This document shows, piece by piece, positions 54,297 through 63,126 of a stretch of DNA of 64,000 bases. Below the pieces are notes generated by a model. The model was not told the DNA's origin, did not search any database, and saw only the letters and a program-made list of their open reading frames with translations. Made by a program: the position numbers and the translations under genes. Each line of letters begins with the position of its first letter. The first letter of the stretch is position 1. Source of the stretch: Sphaerochaeta associata (GTDB taxonomy: Bacteria; Spirochaetota; Spirochaetia; Sphaerochaetales; Sphaerochaetaceae); assembly GCF_022869165.1 (NCBI RefSeq), contig NZ_CP094929.1:186001-250000 (forward strand), read 5' to 3'.

Positions 54297-54506
54297 ATGC
54301 AGATAGTAGACACCCGCGGGCTTTCCTGCCCTCAGCCGGTCATAGAGACCAAGAAAGCAATCGATGCCAAGGCAGTCGAGTTGCAGGTACTTGTAGACAC
54401 CATTGCCGCAAAGGAGAACGTCAGCCGGTATGCAAAGGCGGCCAAGTTCTCTGTCAGCACTGCCGAGACCGAGTACGGTTGGACCCTGGAGCTGAAAAAG
54501 CTGTGA
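54297..54506 (+). CDS. TusA/SirA-like sulfur or selenium carrier (YedF N-terminal type)
   Basis: A 69-residue protein with the family motif DTRGLSCPQPVIETKKA, containing the CPxP persulfide cysteine at position 11. The rest is the two-layer alpha/beta fold with VDTIAAKENVSRYA. It carries sulfur or selenium as a persulfide/perselenide, and next to YedE and SelD probably selenium. It overlaps the DUF3343 gene (GTGA). Confidence 0.87.
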   Translation: MQIVDTRGLSCPQPVIETKKAIDAKAVELQVLVDTIAAKENVSRYAKAAKFSVSTAETEYGWTLELKKL

Positions 54507-54733
54507 AACAGTACATCGCCACCTTCTTCGACCATTGGGGAGCGGTGCAGTTCCGCAATCATGCCAAGGCCCGTCAGGTGGCGTGCACCCTCAAGCCCGT
54601 CCCCCGCTCCCTCTCCTCATCCTGCGGCACGTGTGCCTGGTATGAGAGCGAGGGCTGGGATATCGGATACAAGATTGAAGAACTTGAAGCCGTCTACCGT
54701 CATGAAGGTGCGCAGTTCGTCAAGGAGATATAG
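54503..54733 (+). CDS. DUF3343 putative Se/S carrier-like protein
   Basis: The GTG at 54503 overlaps the TusA-like stop. The 76-residue protein ends in the DUF3343 pattern: [26 protein letters not shown], seen over residues 22-47, with the conserved SCGTC cysteine pair. DUF3343 proteins accompany SelD and YedF in many anaerobes, where they are proposed to pass selenium or sulfur. It lies 2 bp before selD. Confidence 0.8.
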   Translation: MKQYIATFFDHWGAVQFRNHAKARQVACTLKPVPRSLSSSCGTCAWYESEGWDIGYKIEELEAVYRHEGAQFVKEI

Positions 54734-54735
54734 GT

Positions 54736-55761
54736 ATGGATTCGGTGAAACTCACCCAGATGGTGAAGACCAGCGGTTGTGCGGCCAAGTTGCCTCCCAA
54801 GCAGCTTCATGAGGTGCTGGACAGCATAGGCTGGATGCACAGCCCCGATCTTGTCGAAGGCTTTGAGGGCAGTGACGATGCCTGTGTGTACCGCCTTCCG
54901 GTCGGAGGCGGTCAAGTAATGTTGCAGACCGTCGACTTCTTTCCTCCCATGGTCGACGATCCCTACCTGTTCGGACAGGTTGCAGCGGCGAATGCCTTAA
55001 GCGACATCTACGCCATGGGAGGGGAGCCTAAGGTTGCCCTGAACTTGGTCTGCTTTCCGTCCTGCCTGGACCTGGAAGTGCTCCGACAAATTCTCCTTGG
55101 TGGTCAGAGCAAGGTCGCCGAGAGCGGCTCTGTGATAGCCGGCGGGCATACGATCAGCGACGCGACTCCCAAGTACGGCCTCTGTGTCACCGGCTTTGCA
55201 CCGGAACACAAGGTCTGGGCCAACCATGGCAGCAAGTCAGGTGATGTGCTCATTCTCACCAAGGCCTTGGGAGTGGGAATCATCAACACGGCAGTGAAGG
55301 CAGGCCTTGCAAGCAAGGAAGCCCAACAGAAAGCCATCTTGAGCATGACTACACTGAACAAGGCCGCCTATGAGGCAGCAAGGGACAAGGACGTGCATGC
55401 CGCAACCGACATCACCGGCTTTTCCCTGCTCGGTCATGCTCATGAGATGGCAACTGCCAGCAATGTCTCCTTCATCCTCAATGCGCAAAACATCCCGGTG
55501 ATCGAGGAAGCGCTGGAGTATGCGTCCATGGGGCTCAATCCCGAGGGGCTGTACAACAACCGTGAGTATCTGGAGGGTTCTGTTCAGTTCAGAGGCGGGA
55601 TGGAGCAATCACGCATGGACATCCTCTATGATCCACAGACTTCCGGAGGACTGCTTTTGAGCATGAGCAAAGCCGATGGGCTTCTCTACAGCCAAGAAAC
55701 AGGCTTTTCAATCATAGGCGAGGTTGTTGAGAAGGCAGAAGCTCCGTTGCTGGTTGTATAA
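54736..55761 (+). CDS. selD: Selenide, water dikinase (selenophosphate synthetase)
   Basis: A 341-residue protein of the AIR-synthase fold. The catalytic residue is cysteine (SGCAAKLPP near residue 15, TGT codon), not selenocysteine. Metal and ATP residues are in [46 protein letters not shown] and ATDITGFSLLGHAHEM. It makes selenophosphate from selenide and ATP, the donor for selenocysteine or selenouridine. Terminal gene of the operon, ended by a good terminator. Confidence 0.93.
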   Translation: MDSVKLTQMVKTSGCAAKLPPKQLHEVLDSIGWMHSPDLVEGFEGSDDACVYRLPVGGGQVMLQTVDFFPPMVDDPYLFGQVAAANALSDIYAMGGEPKVALNLVCFPSCLDLEVLRQILLGGQSKVAESGSVIAGGHTISDATPKYGLCVTGFAPEHKVWANHGSKSGDVLILTKALGVGIINTAVKAGLASKEAQQKAILSMTTLNKAAYEAARDKDVHAATDITGFSLLGHAHEMATASNVSFILNAQNIPVIEEALEYASMGLNPEGLYNNREYLEGSVQFRGGMEQSRMDILYDPQTSGGLLLSMSKADGLLYSQETGFSIIGEVVEKAEAPLLVV

Positions 55762-55795
55762 GCATTAAAACTGCTGAAGAGGTAGTTGTGCGAAG

Positions 55796-55824
55796 AAGGG
55801 CTTGCATACGTCGAGCCCTTTTTT
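55796..55824 (+). terminator. Terminator of the yedE-selD operon
   Basis: Stem AAGGGCT / AGCCCTT, loop of 11 nt, then TTTTTT within 55819-55824. Confidence 0.8.
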
Positions 55825-55834
55825 GTTTAAAATT

Positions 55835-55915
55835 CTTGAATTCGTGATTATAAAGGGGTATGAAATGCTTGAAAACGTGATTATTTGGATACTGGATTCC
55901 TTGAATCCGTGATTG
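55835..55915. repeat. Three spaced 16-bp direct repeats
   Basis: CTTGAATTCGTGATTA (55835), CTTGAAAACGTGATTA (55868) and CTTGAATCCGTGATTG (55900), at 33- and 32-bp periods. They could be regulator sites or a small intergenic repeat element. No gene is encoded. Confidence 0.8.
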
Positions 55916-56002
55916 CAAGGATGGTGTCCTCTAAAAGTCTCCGTGGATTACTGGACGGTTGTTCCTGTTGGATGTCTGAGTGTTTAGCTCCATCGGAAAG
56001 AT

Positions 56003-57214
56003 TCATTTACTTGATTGGATTGTTCCCCCAGTGATGTTTCTGTAAATAGCGATAAGTTTCACCAAGAATGCTTCTTGAAATCCCTGCATCGGATTAATGC
56101 TTGTGATTTGAGCAAGTCTGTTGAGGCGGCTTAGGACAGTATTCCTATGTACTTGGAGTATCTGTGCTGTCTTTGCGATATTGAACTCAGTGTCCATAAA
56201 CACCTCAGCACAATCAAGGAGCGAAGTGTAGCCGGAAGGATCCGCTTCACGTAGTTTTTGTAAAGCGGGTTCGAGCAGTTTGTTTATGATTTGTGGTTGT
56301 AGATTATGGCAGATAGATTCCAGCAGGACGGACTCAAGATTGTAAAACTGTGATTTCTGTTTGGAGATTTTTCCGATATGCAATGTATCAATTGCTTCTT
56401 GCAGACTTTTTGCAACCGATTTGGGCCCATAATGGAGGTTCCCATATGCAATTTGGAATGAGAATGCAGGTTGTTTCTTCAAAGCTTCAACATAGCTTTG
56501 GCAGATGACATCCAGTGATAAGTAAATCCTCGATAAATCTTTCACTGGTATAAAACTTTTAATAACCACAATCGAATTGTTGGTATGATTGATTACCAAA
56601 TCTTCAGCATTCAGGAATTGGTTGTTTTTTACAATATCTAAAATTTCTTGGCGGATTTTCTCTATGGATGACTGATATCCCAGGTTTAGATTGATACTGA
56701 AATACTTAGTTTGATGAAACTCCATTTCGATATAAATGACACAACGTAAGAGAGATGGATCAAGTTCCAAGCGATTCATCGTGGATAAAAGTTTATCAGG
56801 ATCAGAATTCTGCTGGAGGAGTAGTTTCGCGAGGAGTGTTCGTTCATTCAATGCAGAAAAATCCTGTTGAGTATGCCGCTCGTACTCAAGAGCTGTCTCT
56901 AAAGAATACTTGATGGTGTTACCTAATATTGTAATCTGCTGTTCGGGCCCTTTTACGACTACGCTTCCCTGTAAGACCTCGTCAACAAAAACCGGAGTAC
57001 AGTATGACTGGTTGTTGCCGGTCTCCGGTTGAGAATCGATGACGGTGGGTCTGCCAATTTGGATAACGTACATGGCTGTTTTGCTGGGGGTCCCTACTCG
57101 ATAGTGTTGAGAGGAGACCATAATCCGTGCTTCTGCATCTGTGATATGTATCGTGCAATGAGGTGTCTCGTGACGCTTGAGTACCATTTCCAAGAATTCG
57201 ACTGCAATATTCAT
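56003..57214 (-). CDS. CdaR-type transcriptional regulator (sugar diacid family)
   Basis: A 403-residue protein with SD GGAGG before the ATG. The N-terminal part is the diacid-recognition domain (VVKGPEQQITILGNTIKYSLETALEYE over residues 85-111). The C-terminal helix-turn-helix of the PucR/HTH_30 type has DTEFNIAKTAQILQVHRNTVLSRLNRL. CdaR in E. coli activates glucarate, galactarate and glycerate genes. This one is divergent from a GntP permease, so it presumably activates the adjacent cluster in response to its substrate acid. Confidence 0.87.
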   Translation of the reverse strand: MNIAVEFLEMVLKRHETPHCTIHITDAEARIMVSSQHYRVGTPSKTAMYVIQIGRPTVIDSQPETGNNQSYCTPVFVDEVLQGSVVVKGPEQQITILGNTIKYSLETALEYERHTQQDFSALNERTLLAKLLLQQNSDPDKLLSTMNRLELDPSLLRCVIYIEMEFHQTKYFSINLNLGYQSSIEKIRQEILDIVKNNQFLNAEDLVINHTNNSIVVIKSFIPVKDLSRIYLSLDVICQSYVEALKKQPAFSFQIAYGNLHYGPKSVAKSLQEAIDTLHIGKISKQKSQFYNLESVLLESICHNLQPQIINKLLEPALQKLREADPSGYTSLLDCAEVFMDTEFNIAKTAQILQVHRNTVLSRLNRLAQITSINPMQGFQEAFLVKLIAIYRNITGGTIQSSK

Positions 57215-57387
57215 GGTTCCTCCGAATATATAAAATGTACACTATAGTAAATATAATATGAAAAATAATGTGCAAAAAATATAAATTATCATATCAATTT
57301 TTATAAGGTGGTTACTTAGTATGGTCATTATGCATGAGTTATTTTGATTTTTAAAGAATAATATAAGAAATGCACATCCGAAATAAT

Positions 57388-57416
57388 TTGTGGAATCACA
57401 GCAATCCTCTGATACT
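57388..57416 (+). promoter_or_regulatory. Promoter of the GntP-kinase-enolase cluster
   Basis: TTGTGG (57388-57393), 17 bp, GATACT (57411-57416). The 231-bp region between the divergent genes is very AT-rich. Confidence 0.5.
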
Positions 57417-57445
57417 GTACAAAATGAAATGGTTAGGAGGTTGTC

Positions 57446-58780
57446 ATGTATCCAGTTGTGCTCTTGGTTGTCAGCGTTGTGTTGTTGCTCGTGCTGATCT
57501 CAAAATTGCATTTGCATGCTTTTTTGTCATTGTTGCTTGTTTCTTTGCTCCTAGGGGTGGCGTCAGGTCTTTCGCTGGTTGATGTTGCCAATTTGGTAGC
57601 AGCGGGTTTTGGTGGAACGATGCAGAATATCGGTATCGTGATTGTTTGCGGTGTCATCATGGGAGAGGTGCTCGAACAAACTGGTGCCGCACAGAAAATT
57701 GCTAATTCCATCTTGCGCCTAGTCGGCATCAAACGGGCTCCCCTTGCAACGGCGATAACCGGTGGAGTTGTTTCTATTCCTACATTTTGTGATTCAGGTT
57801 TTGTAATTCTGAATCCAGTTATCAAGGAGCTCTCTCGAGTTGGAAAAATCCCCTACATGGTATTGGTCTCCGCTCTAATGGCAGGCCTCTTGACTACCCA
57901 CTCCCTCGTACCCCCGACTCCGGGTCCGATAGCTGCAGCGGGCATACTGGGAGCTGATGTTGGAAAAGTCATGCTTTACGGCTTGATTATCTCGATTCCG
58001 GTAATCGTGGGTACTGCGTTGTTTAGTAACTCCAAGTTTATACGCTCCCGCTATCCTGAATTTGCCGAAGAGGATGCAACCAGTCAACAAGAAAGTGCAG
58101 CCTACAAGGCTACCGTCAAACACGCACCGAGCACCTTCATGTCTTATATGCCTATCGTTGTTCCTATCATCCTCATTGTTGTTCGTTCGTTTGTCACTCT
58201 CTACGGAGATCCCAAAGCGGCTTTGAGCATTTTCCTGACCTTTATTGGAACTCCTTACATTGCATTGCTGATAGGTACGTTCATTTCCTTCCTGCTTCCC
58301 AAGAAATTGACAGGTGAAGTCACCGATACTTGGGTATCTACAGCAATTCAGAAGAGTGCTGAGATAGTTCTCATCACCGGTATTGCAGGTTGTTTCGGCA
58401 AAATCCTTCAAGCTACTGGAGTAGGTCCTATTCTTGCTGATGCAATGGTGAAAACCGGAATGCCCTCAGTTGTTCTTCCGTTCCTGATTTCTGCGATTGT
58501 GTTGATCGCCCAAGGATCTGCAACGGTTGCACTGACAACAACTGCTGCAATTATTCTTCCGATGCTTGGCGGACTTGGAATTTCTCCCGAGCTTGCAGTT
58601 ATAGCAATTGCCGGTGGATCCTTCTGTGGTGTATTCCCCCAGGGTTCCTATTTCTGGTGTGTCTCAAAACTCGCTGGGTATGATATCAAGAAAGGCTATA
58701 TTGCGGTTACCCTTACTTCGTTTGTAATGGGTGGTATAGCGTTTGTCTCCATCCTGCTCATGTCTCTTGTGGTTGCATAA
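57446..58780 (+). CDS. GntP-family gluconate/organic acid permease
   Basis: A 444-residue protein with SD TAGGAGG and about twelve membrane segments. Family motifs are GFGGTMQNIGIVIVCGVIMG, SIPTFCDSGFVIL, HSLVPPTPGPIAAAGIL and GGSFCGVFPQGSYFW. GntP carriers import gluconate, glycerate or related hydroxy acids with protons. As the first gene under a CdaR-type regulator it should import the substrate of the downstream kinase. It is followed by an intercistronic hairpin. Confidence 0.9.
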   Translation: MYPVVLLVVSVVLLLVLISKLHLHAFLSLLLVSLLLGVASGLSLVDVANLVAAGFGGTMQNIGIVIVCGVIMGEVLEQTGAAQKIANSILRLVGIKRAPLATAITGGVVSIPTFCDSGFVILNPVIKELSRVGKIPYMVLVSALMAGLLTTHSLVPPTPGPIAAAGILGADVGKVMLYGLIISIPVIVGTALFSNSKFIRSRYPEFAEEDATSQQESAAYKATVKHAPSTFMSYMPIVVPIILIVVRSFVTLYGDPKAALSIFLTFIGTPYIALLIGTFISFLLPKKLTGEVTDTWVSTAIQKSAEIVLITGIAGCFGKILQATGVGPILADAMVKTGMPSVVLPFLISAIVLIAQGSATVALTTTAAIILPMLGGLGISPELAVIAIAGGSFCGVFPQGSYFWCVSKLAGYDIKKGYIAVTLTSFVMGGIAFVSILLMSLVVA

Positions 58781-58806
58781 GGTTTTGCAGCTGTTTTGAT
58801 AATACT

Positions 58807-58832
58807 CACCGGCTTGAAGCATCAAGCCGGTG
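58807..58832 (+). promoter_or_regulatory. Intercistronic hairpin between permease and kinase
   Basis: An 11-bp perfect stem (CACCGGCTTGA / TCAAGCCGGTG), loop AGCA, no T tail. Partial terminator or mRNA-stabilising element. Confidence 0.55.
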
Positions 58833-58866
58833 GCTTCACACACACATTATTCTATGGAGAGGACTC

Positions 58867-59874
58867 ATGATTGATATAGCTGAAAAAAACCAGTTGGAAT
58901 CGTATTTACTTGCAAAAAAGTTGATTGATCCGGCGGATGGATACTCCATTACCTATTGCTCCGGGGGTGTTTCAGGTACTGTTGCATTTGTAATGGCGGG
59001 AAATTCACCAATGATCATCAAACAAGCGTTAGCCCAGTTAAAAGTTAAGGAAACTTGGCTTTGTGATCCCAATAGGATGAATATTGAGCAATTGAGTAAT
59101 CAAGTGTATTACAAATATGTGCCGACAGCAGTTCCTAAAGTCTATTTTTATGATGAAGATAACTATATATATGGCCGTGAAGCTGCTCCGGAGTCCTGCA
59201 CTATGTGGAAATCGGACTTGTTGTCCGGGCTGCTTGATTTTGAAGTGGCTCGTAAATCAATTGAAGCTTTGGCAATAGTGCATGATGCATGTTCAAGGGA
59301 CATTGAAGTAGCAAAGACCTTTGAGGATAAGGATGTATTCTATAATCTGAGGATTTCACCATATATTGAATTTACTGTAGCAAAATATCCACAACTCCAA
59401 GCGTATGCACAGCCGATTATCGATGAGTTGATGCAGAGTAGTATTACTTTGGTTCACGGTGATTTCAGTCCAAAGAATATTCTGGTTCAGGATCGAGAGA
59501 TTTTCATTCTTGACTTTGAAGTAGCGCATTATGGACATCCTTGCTTTGATCTTGCTTTTTTTGCCAACCATTTCATATTAAAAGCAGTTAAGACCAAAGC
59601 CTATTGTGCAGCGTATCTTAATATGCTCGAGTACATGCTGACGATTTACTTCTCCAGATGCACCTTCATGGACAAGAAGACCTTGGAAGTGTCTTTCATA
59701 AAACTGCTGGCTCTTATGCAATTGGCAAGAGTTGATGGAAAATCTCCGGCTGAGTATATAACCAGTAATGAAGATAAGGACATCGTTCGTACGATAGCCT
59801 TTTCACTTATTGAAGAACAACCGGATTGTTTTACGAATGCATTGATGATGATCCAGAACATAATACAAAAGTAG
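58867..59874 (+). CDS. APH/choline-kinase-fold small-molecule kinase
   Basis: A 335-residue protein. The kinase fold is shown by the ATP lysine in PMIIKQALAQL, the catalytic Brenner motif LVHGDFSPKNIL (His-Gly-Asp ... Asn) and the metal-binding IFILDFEVAHYGHPCFDLAF. The family phosphorylates hydroxyl groups of small molecules, including aminoglycosides, choline, homoserine and 5-methylthioribose. The substrate here is probably the acid imported by the GntP permease. If that were glycerate-like, phosphorylation would make a substrate for the following enolase paralogue. The substrate is inference. Confidence 0.8.
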   Translation: MIDIAEKNQLESYLLAKKLIDPADGYSITYCSGGVSGTVAFVMAGNSPMIIKQALAQLKVKETWLCDPNRMNIEQLSNQVYYKYVPTAVPKVYFYDEDNYIYGREAAPESCTMWKSDLLSGLLDFEVARKSIEALAIVHDACSRDIEVAKTFEDKDVFYNLRISPYIEFTVAKYPQLQAYAQPIIDELMQSSITLVHGDFSPKNILVQDREIFILDFEVAHYGHPCFDLAFFANHFILKAVKTKAYCAAYLNMLEYMLTIYFSRCTFMDKKTLEVSFIKLLALMQLARVDGKSPAEYITSNEDKDIVRTIAFSLIEEQPDCFTNALMMIQNIIQK

Positions 59875-59884
59875 GGAGTGATAT

Positions 59885-61189
59885 ATGTCAATTTTTACTA
59901 TACAAAAAGTAATCGCAAGACAGGTCTTTGATTCTCGTGCCAATCCAACGGTTGAGGTTGATATCGTGCTGGAAGGTGGGGCAATAGGAAGAGGCACAGT
60001 ACCTTCCGGTGCCTCAAAGGGTTTATATGAGGCTCTTGAATTACGTGATGGAGATACCTCCAATTTGGGTGGAAAGAGTGTTCACAAGGCGATTCAGAAT
60101 ATCCAGACTATTCTGGCTCCAGCACTTATTGGTAAGGATGCCACCAAGCAAAGTGAAATCGATGAGCTGATGGTTTCTCTCGATGGAACCGAAAATAAAA
60201 GCAGACTTGGAGCGAATGCCATCCTTGGATGCTCGATGGCAGTTGCCAGGGCGGCCGCACAGCAGATGGGATTGCCGTTGTTTCGATACTTGGGAGGCGC
60301 CAATGCCAAAATCATCCCGGTCCCCATGGTCCAAATCATCGGCGGTGGTGCGCATGCAGCAAACTCTATTGATGTGCAGGACTTCCTGGTAATACCTATG
60401 CAAGCCGCTTCATTTGAAGATGGTTTTGCACAGGTAGTGAATGTTTACAACGCAACTAAACGAGTTTTTGAAAGGCATGGGAAGCCTCTGGCGATAGCGG
60501 ATGAAGGTGGCTTTTGGCCGACAGCCTTTAAAACCAATGAAGAGGGTCTTCAGTTGCTTACCGAAGGTATTCTCGAAGCTGGTTATACTCCAGGGAAGGA
60601 GATTTGTATTGCTCTTGATATTGCCTCAAGTGAATTTTATGACAAAGAGCGAGGGACTTATCGATTTGAGCTGGAAGACAGGGAGTTCACCAGAGAGGCC
60701 TTTGTTGATTTGATTTGTTCATGGGTTGAAAACTATTCAATTATTTCGATTGAGGATGGTTGCTCGGAATTGGATTGGGAAGGCTCAGCTTTACTTACAA
60801 AGCGATTGGGAACAAAAATTCAGCTTATCGGAGATGACCTGTTTACAACACGCATTGACAGGATAGCAAAAGGTATTGAATTACATGCATGTAACTCAGT
60901 ACTTATAAAAATGAATCAGATAGGTACGATTACTGAAACCCTCGATGCAATTGAGTTTACGAAGAATCATGGATACCTTCCTGTTGTTTCAGCGCGATCC
61001 GGTGAAACAGAAGATGATACTATCGTCCATTTAGCGATTGCTTCCAACGCTGGACAGTTGAAAGTCGGTTCTGTGGCACGAACCGAACGACTGGTAAAAT
61101 GGAATGAATGCATTCGCATGGAACAACAGCTTGGCGATGGGGCAGTGTATCCCTCAGGAGCTCTCTTTTCTCGTGTGATCCATCAGTAG
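59885..61189 (+). CDS. Enolase paralogue with altered active site
   Basis: A 434-residue protein with a full enolase fold: RQVFDSRANPTVEV, SGASKGLYEALELRDGD, GGGAHAANSIDVQDF, ALDIASSEFYD, SIEDGCSELDW, LIGDDLF, LIKMNQIGTITE and GETEDDTIVHLAI. Metal ligands and the catalytic lysine (LIKMNQ) are kept. Three active-site positions differ from canonical enolase. GASTG is GASKG in the mobile loop, Glu of the LQEF motif is Asp (VQDF), and the histidine of SHRSGETED is Ala (A370). It may dehydrate a different phospho-acid, or be a weak enolase. It lies 10 bp after the kinase, with SD GGGAGTG. Confidence 0.85.
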   Translation: MSIFTIQKVIARQVFDSRANPTVEVDIVLEGGAIGRGTVPSGASKGLYEALELRDGDTSNLGGKSVHKAIQNIQTILAPALIGKDATKQSEIDELMVSLDGTENKSRLGANAILGCSMAVARAAAQQMGLPLFRYLGGANAKIIPVPMVQIIGGGAHAANSIDVQDFLVIPMQAASFEDGFAQVVNVYNATKRVFERHGKPLAIADEGGFWPTAFKTNEEGLQLLTEGILEAGYTPGKEICIALDIASSEFYDKERGTYRFELEDREFTREAFVDLICSWVENYSIISIEDGCSELDWEGSALLTKRLGTKIQLIGDDLFTTRIDRIAKGIELHACNSVLIKMNQIGTITETLDAIEFTKNHGYLPVVSARSGETEDDTIVHLAIASNAGQLKVGSVARTERLVKWNECIRMEQQLGDGAVYPSGALFSRVIHQ

Positions 61190-61204
61190 AATTAGTCAGC
61201 ACGG

Positions 61205-61230
61205 CCAGGAAAGATTTTTGTCTTTCCTGG
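61205..61230 (+). terminator. Hairpin after the enolase paralogue
   Basis: A 10-bp stem (CCAGGAAAGA / TCTTTCCTGG) with loop TTTTTG and a weak tail (TTGTGTG). It may partly terminate before the last gene. Confidence 0.6.
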
Positions 61231-61266
61231 TTGTGTGATACTATTGAGATTAGGGAGTCTTCTTGC

Positions 61267-62292
61267 ATGAACAGTAGGGAACGAGTATTTGCAGCAATCA
61301 AGGGAAAAGACTTTGATGTTTATCCAGCCATAACCCCCACTTCGGTAGCAACCTTGGAAGGAATGAAGGCTTCAAATGCATATTTTCCTGCAGCACATAC
61401 ACATCCCATGCAGATGGCGGATTTGGCGGCTGTGGGATACGAGGTGTTTGGCTTTGACTCCATTGCCCCGTATTTTTCGGTGCATTTGGAAGCTGCAGCA
61501 TTAGGTGCCAAGGTGGATTTTTCAGATCCCAATACTACGCCGTTTGTTACACAACGTCCCATGAATAAAATAGACGACTTCTCTCTACCCCCCAATTTTC
61601 TTGCCAAACAAGAGTTTCAGGCTCTTCTGAAAACCATCAGCATCCTGAAGTCTCGGTACAAGCAGAGCGTTCCAATTATCGGAAAGGTTATCGGTCCCTG
61701 GACGCTGGCGTATAATTTGTATGGGGTGGAGAATCTGATACTCGACACTATACTGGAACCCGCGAAAACACAGGCACTTATTACTGAGTTGTCAAGCATC
61801 CCTCTAGCATTCGCTCTTGCTCAGTTCGATGCCGGTGCCGATATGATAACTTGGGCAGAGCATGCTACATCTGATTTGGTCAGTCCCCAGATTTATGAAC
61901 GCTTCCTTTTTCCTGTCCACAAGAAAGCAGCAAATATCATACAGGTTCATGGTCCTCTGATTCTTCATATTTGCGGTAATGTCATGGACAGACTCAGTCT
62001 CATAGCCAATACTGGTATTAAGCTGTTTCACATTGATTCTCGGAATCCTTTGAAGGAAGCACTCAAGATTGCCGGTAGCTCTCTCATTCTTACCGGAGCC
62101 ATCAATAATCCTGTATCTCTTGTTCAAGGCACTCCCTACTCAATTACCCAGGAAGTGATTCGAACCTTTCGTGAAGGGATCAGTCTTGTCAGCCCGGAAT
62201 GTGCTCTTCCAACGAATGTCCCAACACAGAACCTGCGTGCCATTACAGAAACCGCTCACCATATGAATCCTCATACGCTTCCACCAATGTAA
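61267..62292 (+). CDS. MtaA/UroD-family methyltransferase-like protein
   Basis: The ATG at 61267 gives 341 residues; longer frames run through the enolase gene. It opens NSRERVFAAIKGKDFDVYPA, the start of the uroporphyrinogen decarboxylase superfamily, and has the barrel segments GKVIGPWTLAYNLYGVE and DAGADMITWAEHATSD. H234-x-C236 (LILHICGN) and C312 (SPECALPTN) form the zinc site of methylcobamide methyltransferases such as MtaA, not found in heme UroD. It probably transfers a methyl group from a corrinoid protein to a thiol or folate-type acceptor. No corrinoid protein gene is in the window. Confidence 0.8.
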   Translation: MNSRERVFAAIKGKDFDVYPAITPTSVATLEGMKASNAYFPAAHTHPMQMADLAAVGYEVFGFDSIAPYFSVHLEAAALGAKVDFSDPNTTPFVTQRPMNKIDDFSLPPNFLAKQEFQALLKTISILKSRYKQSVPIIGKVIGPWTLAYNLYGVENLILDTILEPAKTQALITELSSIPLAFALAQFDAGADMITWAEHATSDLVSPQIYERFLFPVHKKAANIIQVHGPLILHICGNVMDRLSLIANTGIKLFHIDSRNPLKEALKIAGSSLILTGAINNPVSLVQGTPYSITQEVIRTFREGISLVSPECALPTNVPTQNLRAITETAHHMNPHTLPPM

Positions 62293-62456
62293 TATCAAGA
62301 AGTTATCATTCCACTTGATTTGTGGCGTGATTGGTTGTTAGTGGGGGGTATTTCCCTTTTCATTGATGCTTTGCATCCTCCACTTAGGCTAGTCACAAAG
62401 ATTTTGGGACAAGTCGCCGTGGAAGTCTCCATGGATTACAGCAAGTAAACCTGGGG
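62293..62456. other. Junction region right of the catabolic cargo
   Basis: 164 bp without a complete gene. It contains AAGTCTCCATGGATTAC (62423-62439), which matches 55935-55951 at 16 of 17 positions on the left side of the cluster. Confidence 0.4.
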
Positions 62457-63122
62457 ATGATCGTGGAGAACATTGTGGCACAGATGTTGGTTGCAAGCGG
62501 GCACAAGCTGTATTTCTATTCCAACTCATCACGAGACGATGCTTTATCGCGTATAGAAATAGATTTTCTCATTGCCAAAAGCAAGGTCAGCAATAAACAC
62601 AACATCTCACCTATAGAAGTGAAGTCCAGCAAAAATTACACCCTGACGTCCCTTCAGAAGTTCAGGGCAAAGTTTGCCCAACGCACAAGACTATGCATGG
62701 CAGGAGGAATTCGCGACATCTTTCTCTTCAAGGACCCAACGTTGCTGCTCGGTTCGGCAGCAGTCCTGGTCGTTGCCCTTATTCTGAACCTGGCAACAGG
62801 ATCCTTCAAGCTTGGCTTTACCGGCCAGCCGATTGCCCACACCCAGTGGCTGTGGAACTTCCTGGGCATGGGTCTTGTCGGATACGGCTCGGTGCTGCTC
62901 GGCGGCTGTCCCCTGCGCCAGACTATTTTGGCAGGGGAAGGCAACAGCGACAGTGCCGTCACCGTACTGGGCTTTCTTGCAGGTGCTGCAGTGAGCCACA
63001 ACTTCGGACTTGCCTCCTCGGGCCAGGGAGCCACCACCGCGGGCAAGATTGCAACCCTCGTCGGCTTTGCCGTCATTACCCTCATTGCTTTGGCAGTGAT
63101 GAAGAAACAAGCAAGGAGCTAA
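62457..63122 (+). pseudogene. Chimeric remnant: DUF4143 C-terminus fused in frame to the YedE C-terminal half
   Basis: Codons 1-73 read VENIVAQMLVASGHKLYFY, RIEIDFLIAKSKV and SPIEVKSSKN, the end of a DUF4143 nuclease-like domain. At 62676 the sequence switches to yedE codon 204 and continues in frame to the yedE stop. The first five membrane segments of YedE and the ATPase part of the DUF4143 protein are absent. It is not expected to work as either protein. It marks a recombination joint. Confidence 0.85.
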
Positions 63123-63126
63123 CACC

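Larger units (their letters stand above)
53846..55170 (+). repeat. Direct repeat 3, copy A (yedE 3' part to selD)
   Basis: At least 1325 bp matched by 62676-64000 at a constant offset of 8830 bp, roughly 98% identical by eye. The match runs to the window edge, so its right end is not known. A cluster of about 12 differences at 54975-55052 stands out. Confidence 0.95.
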
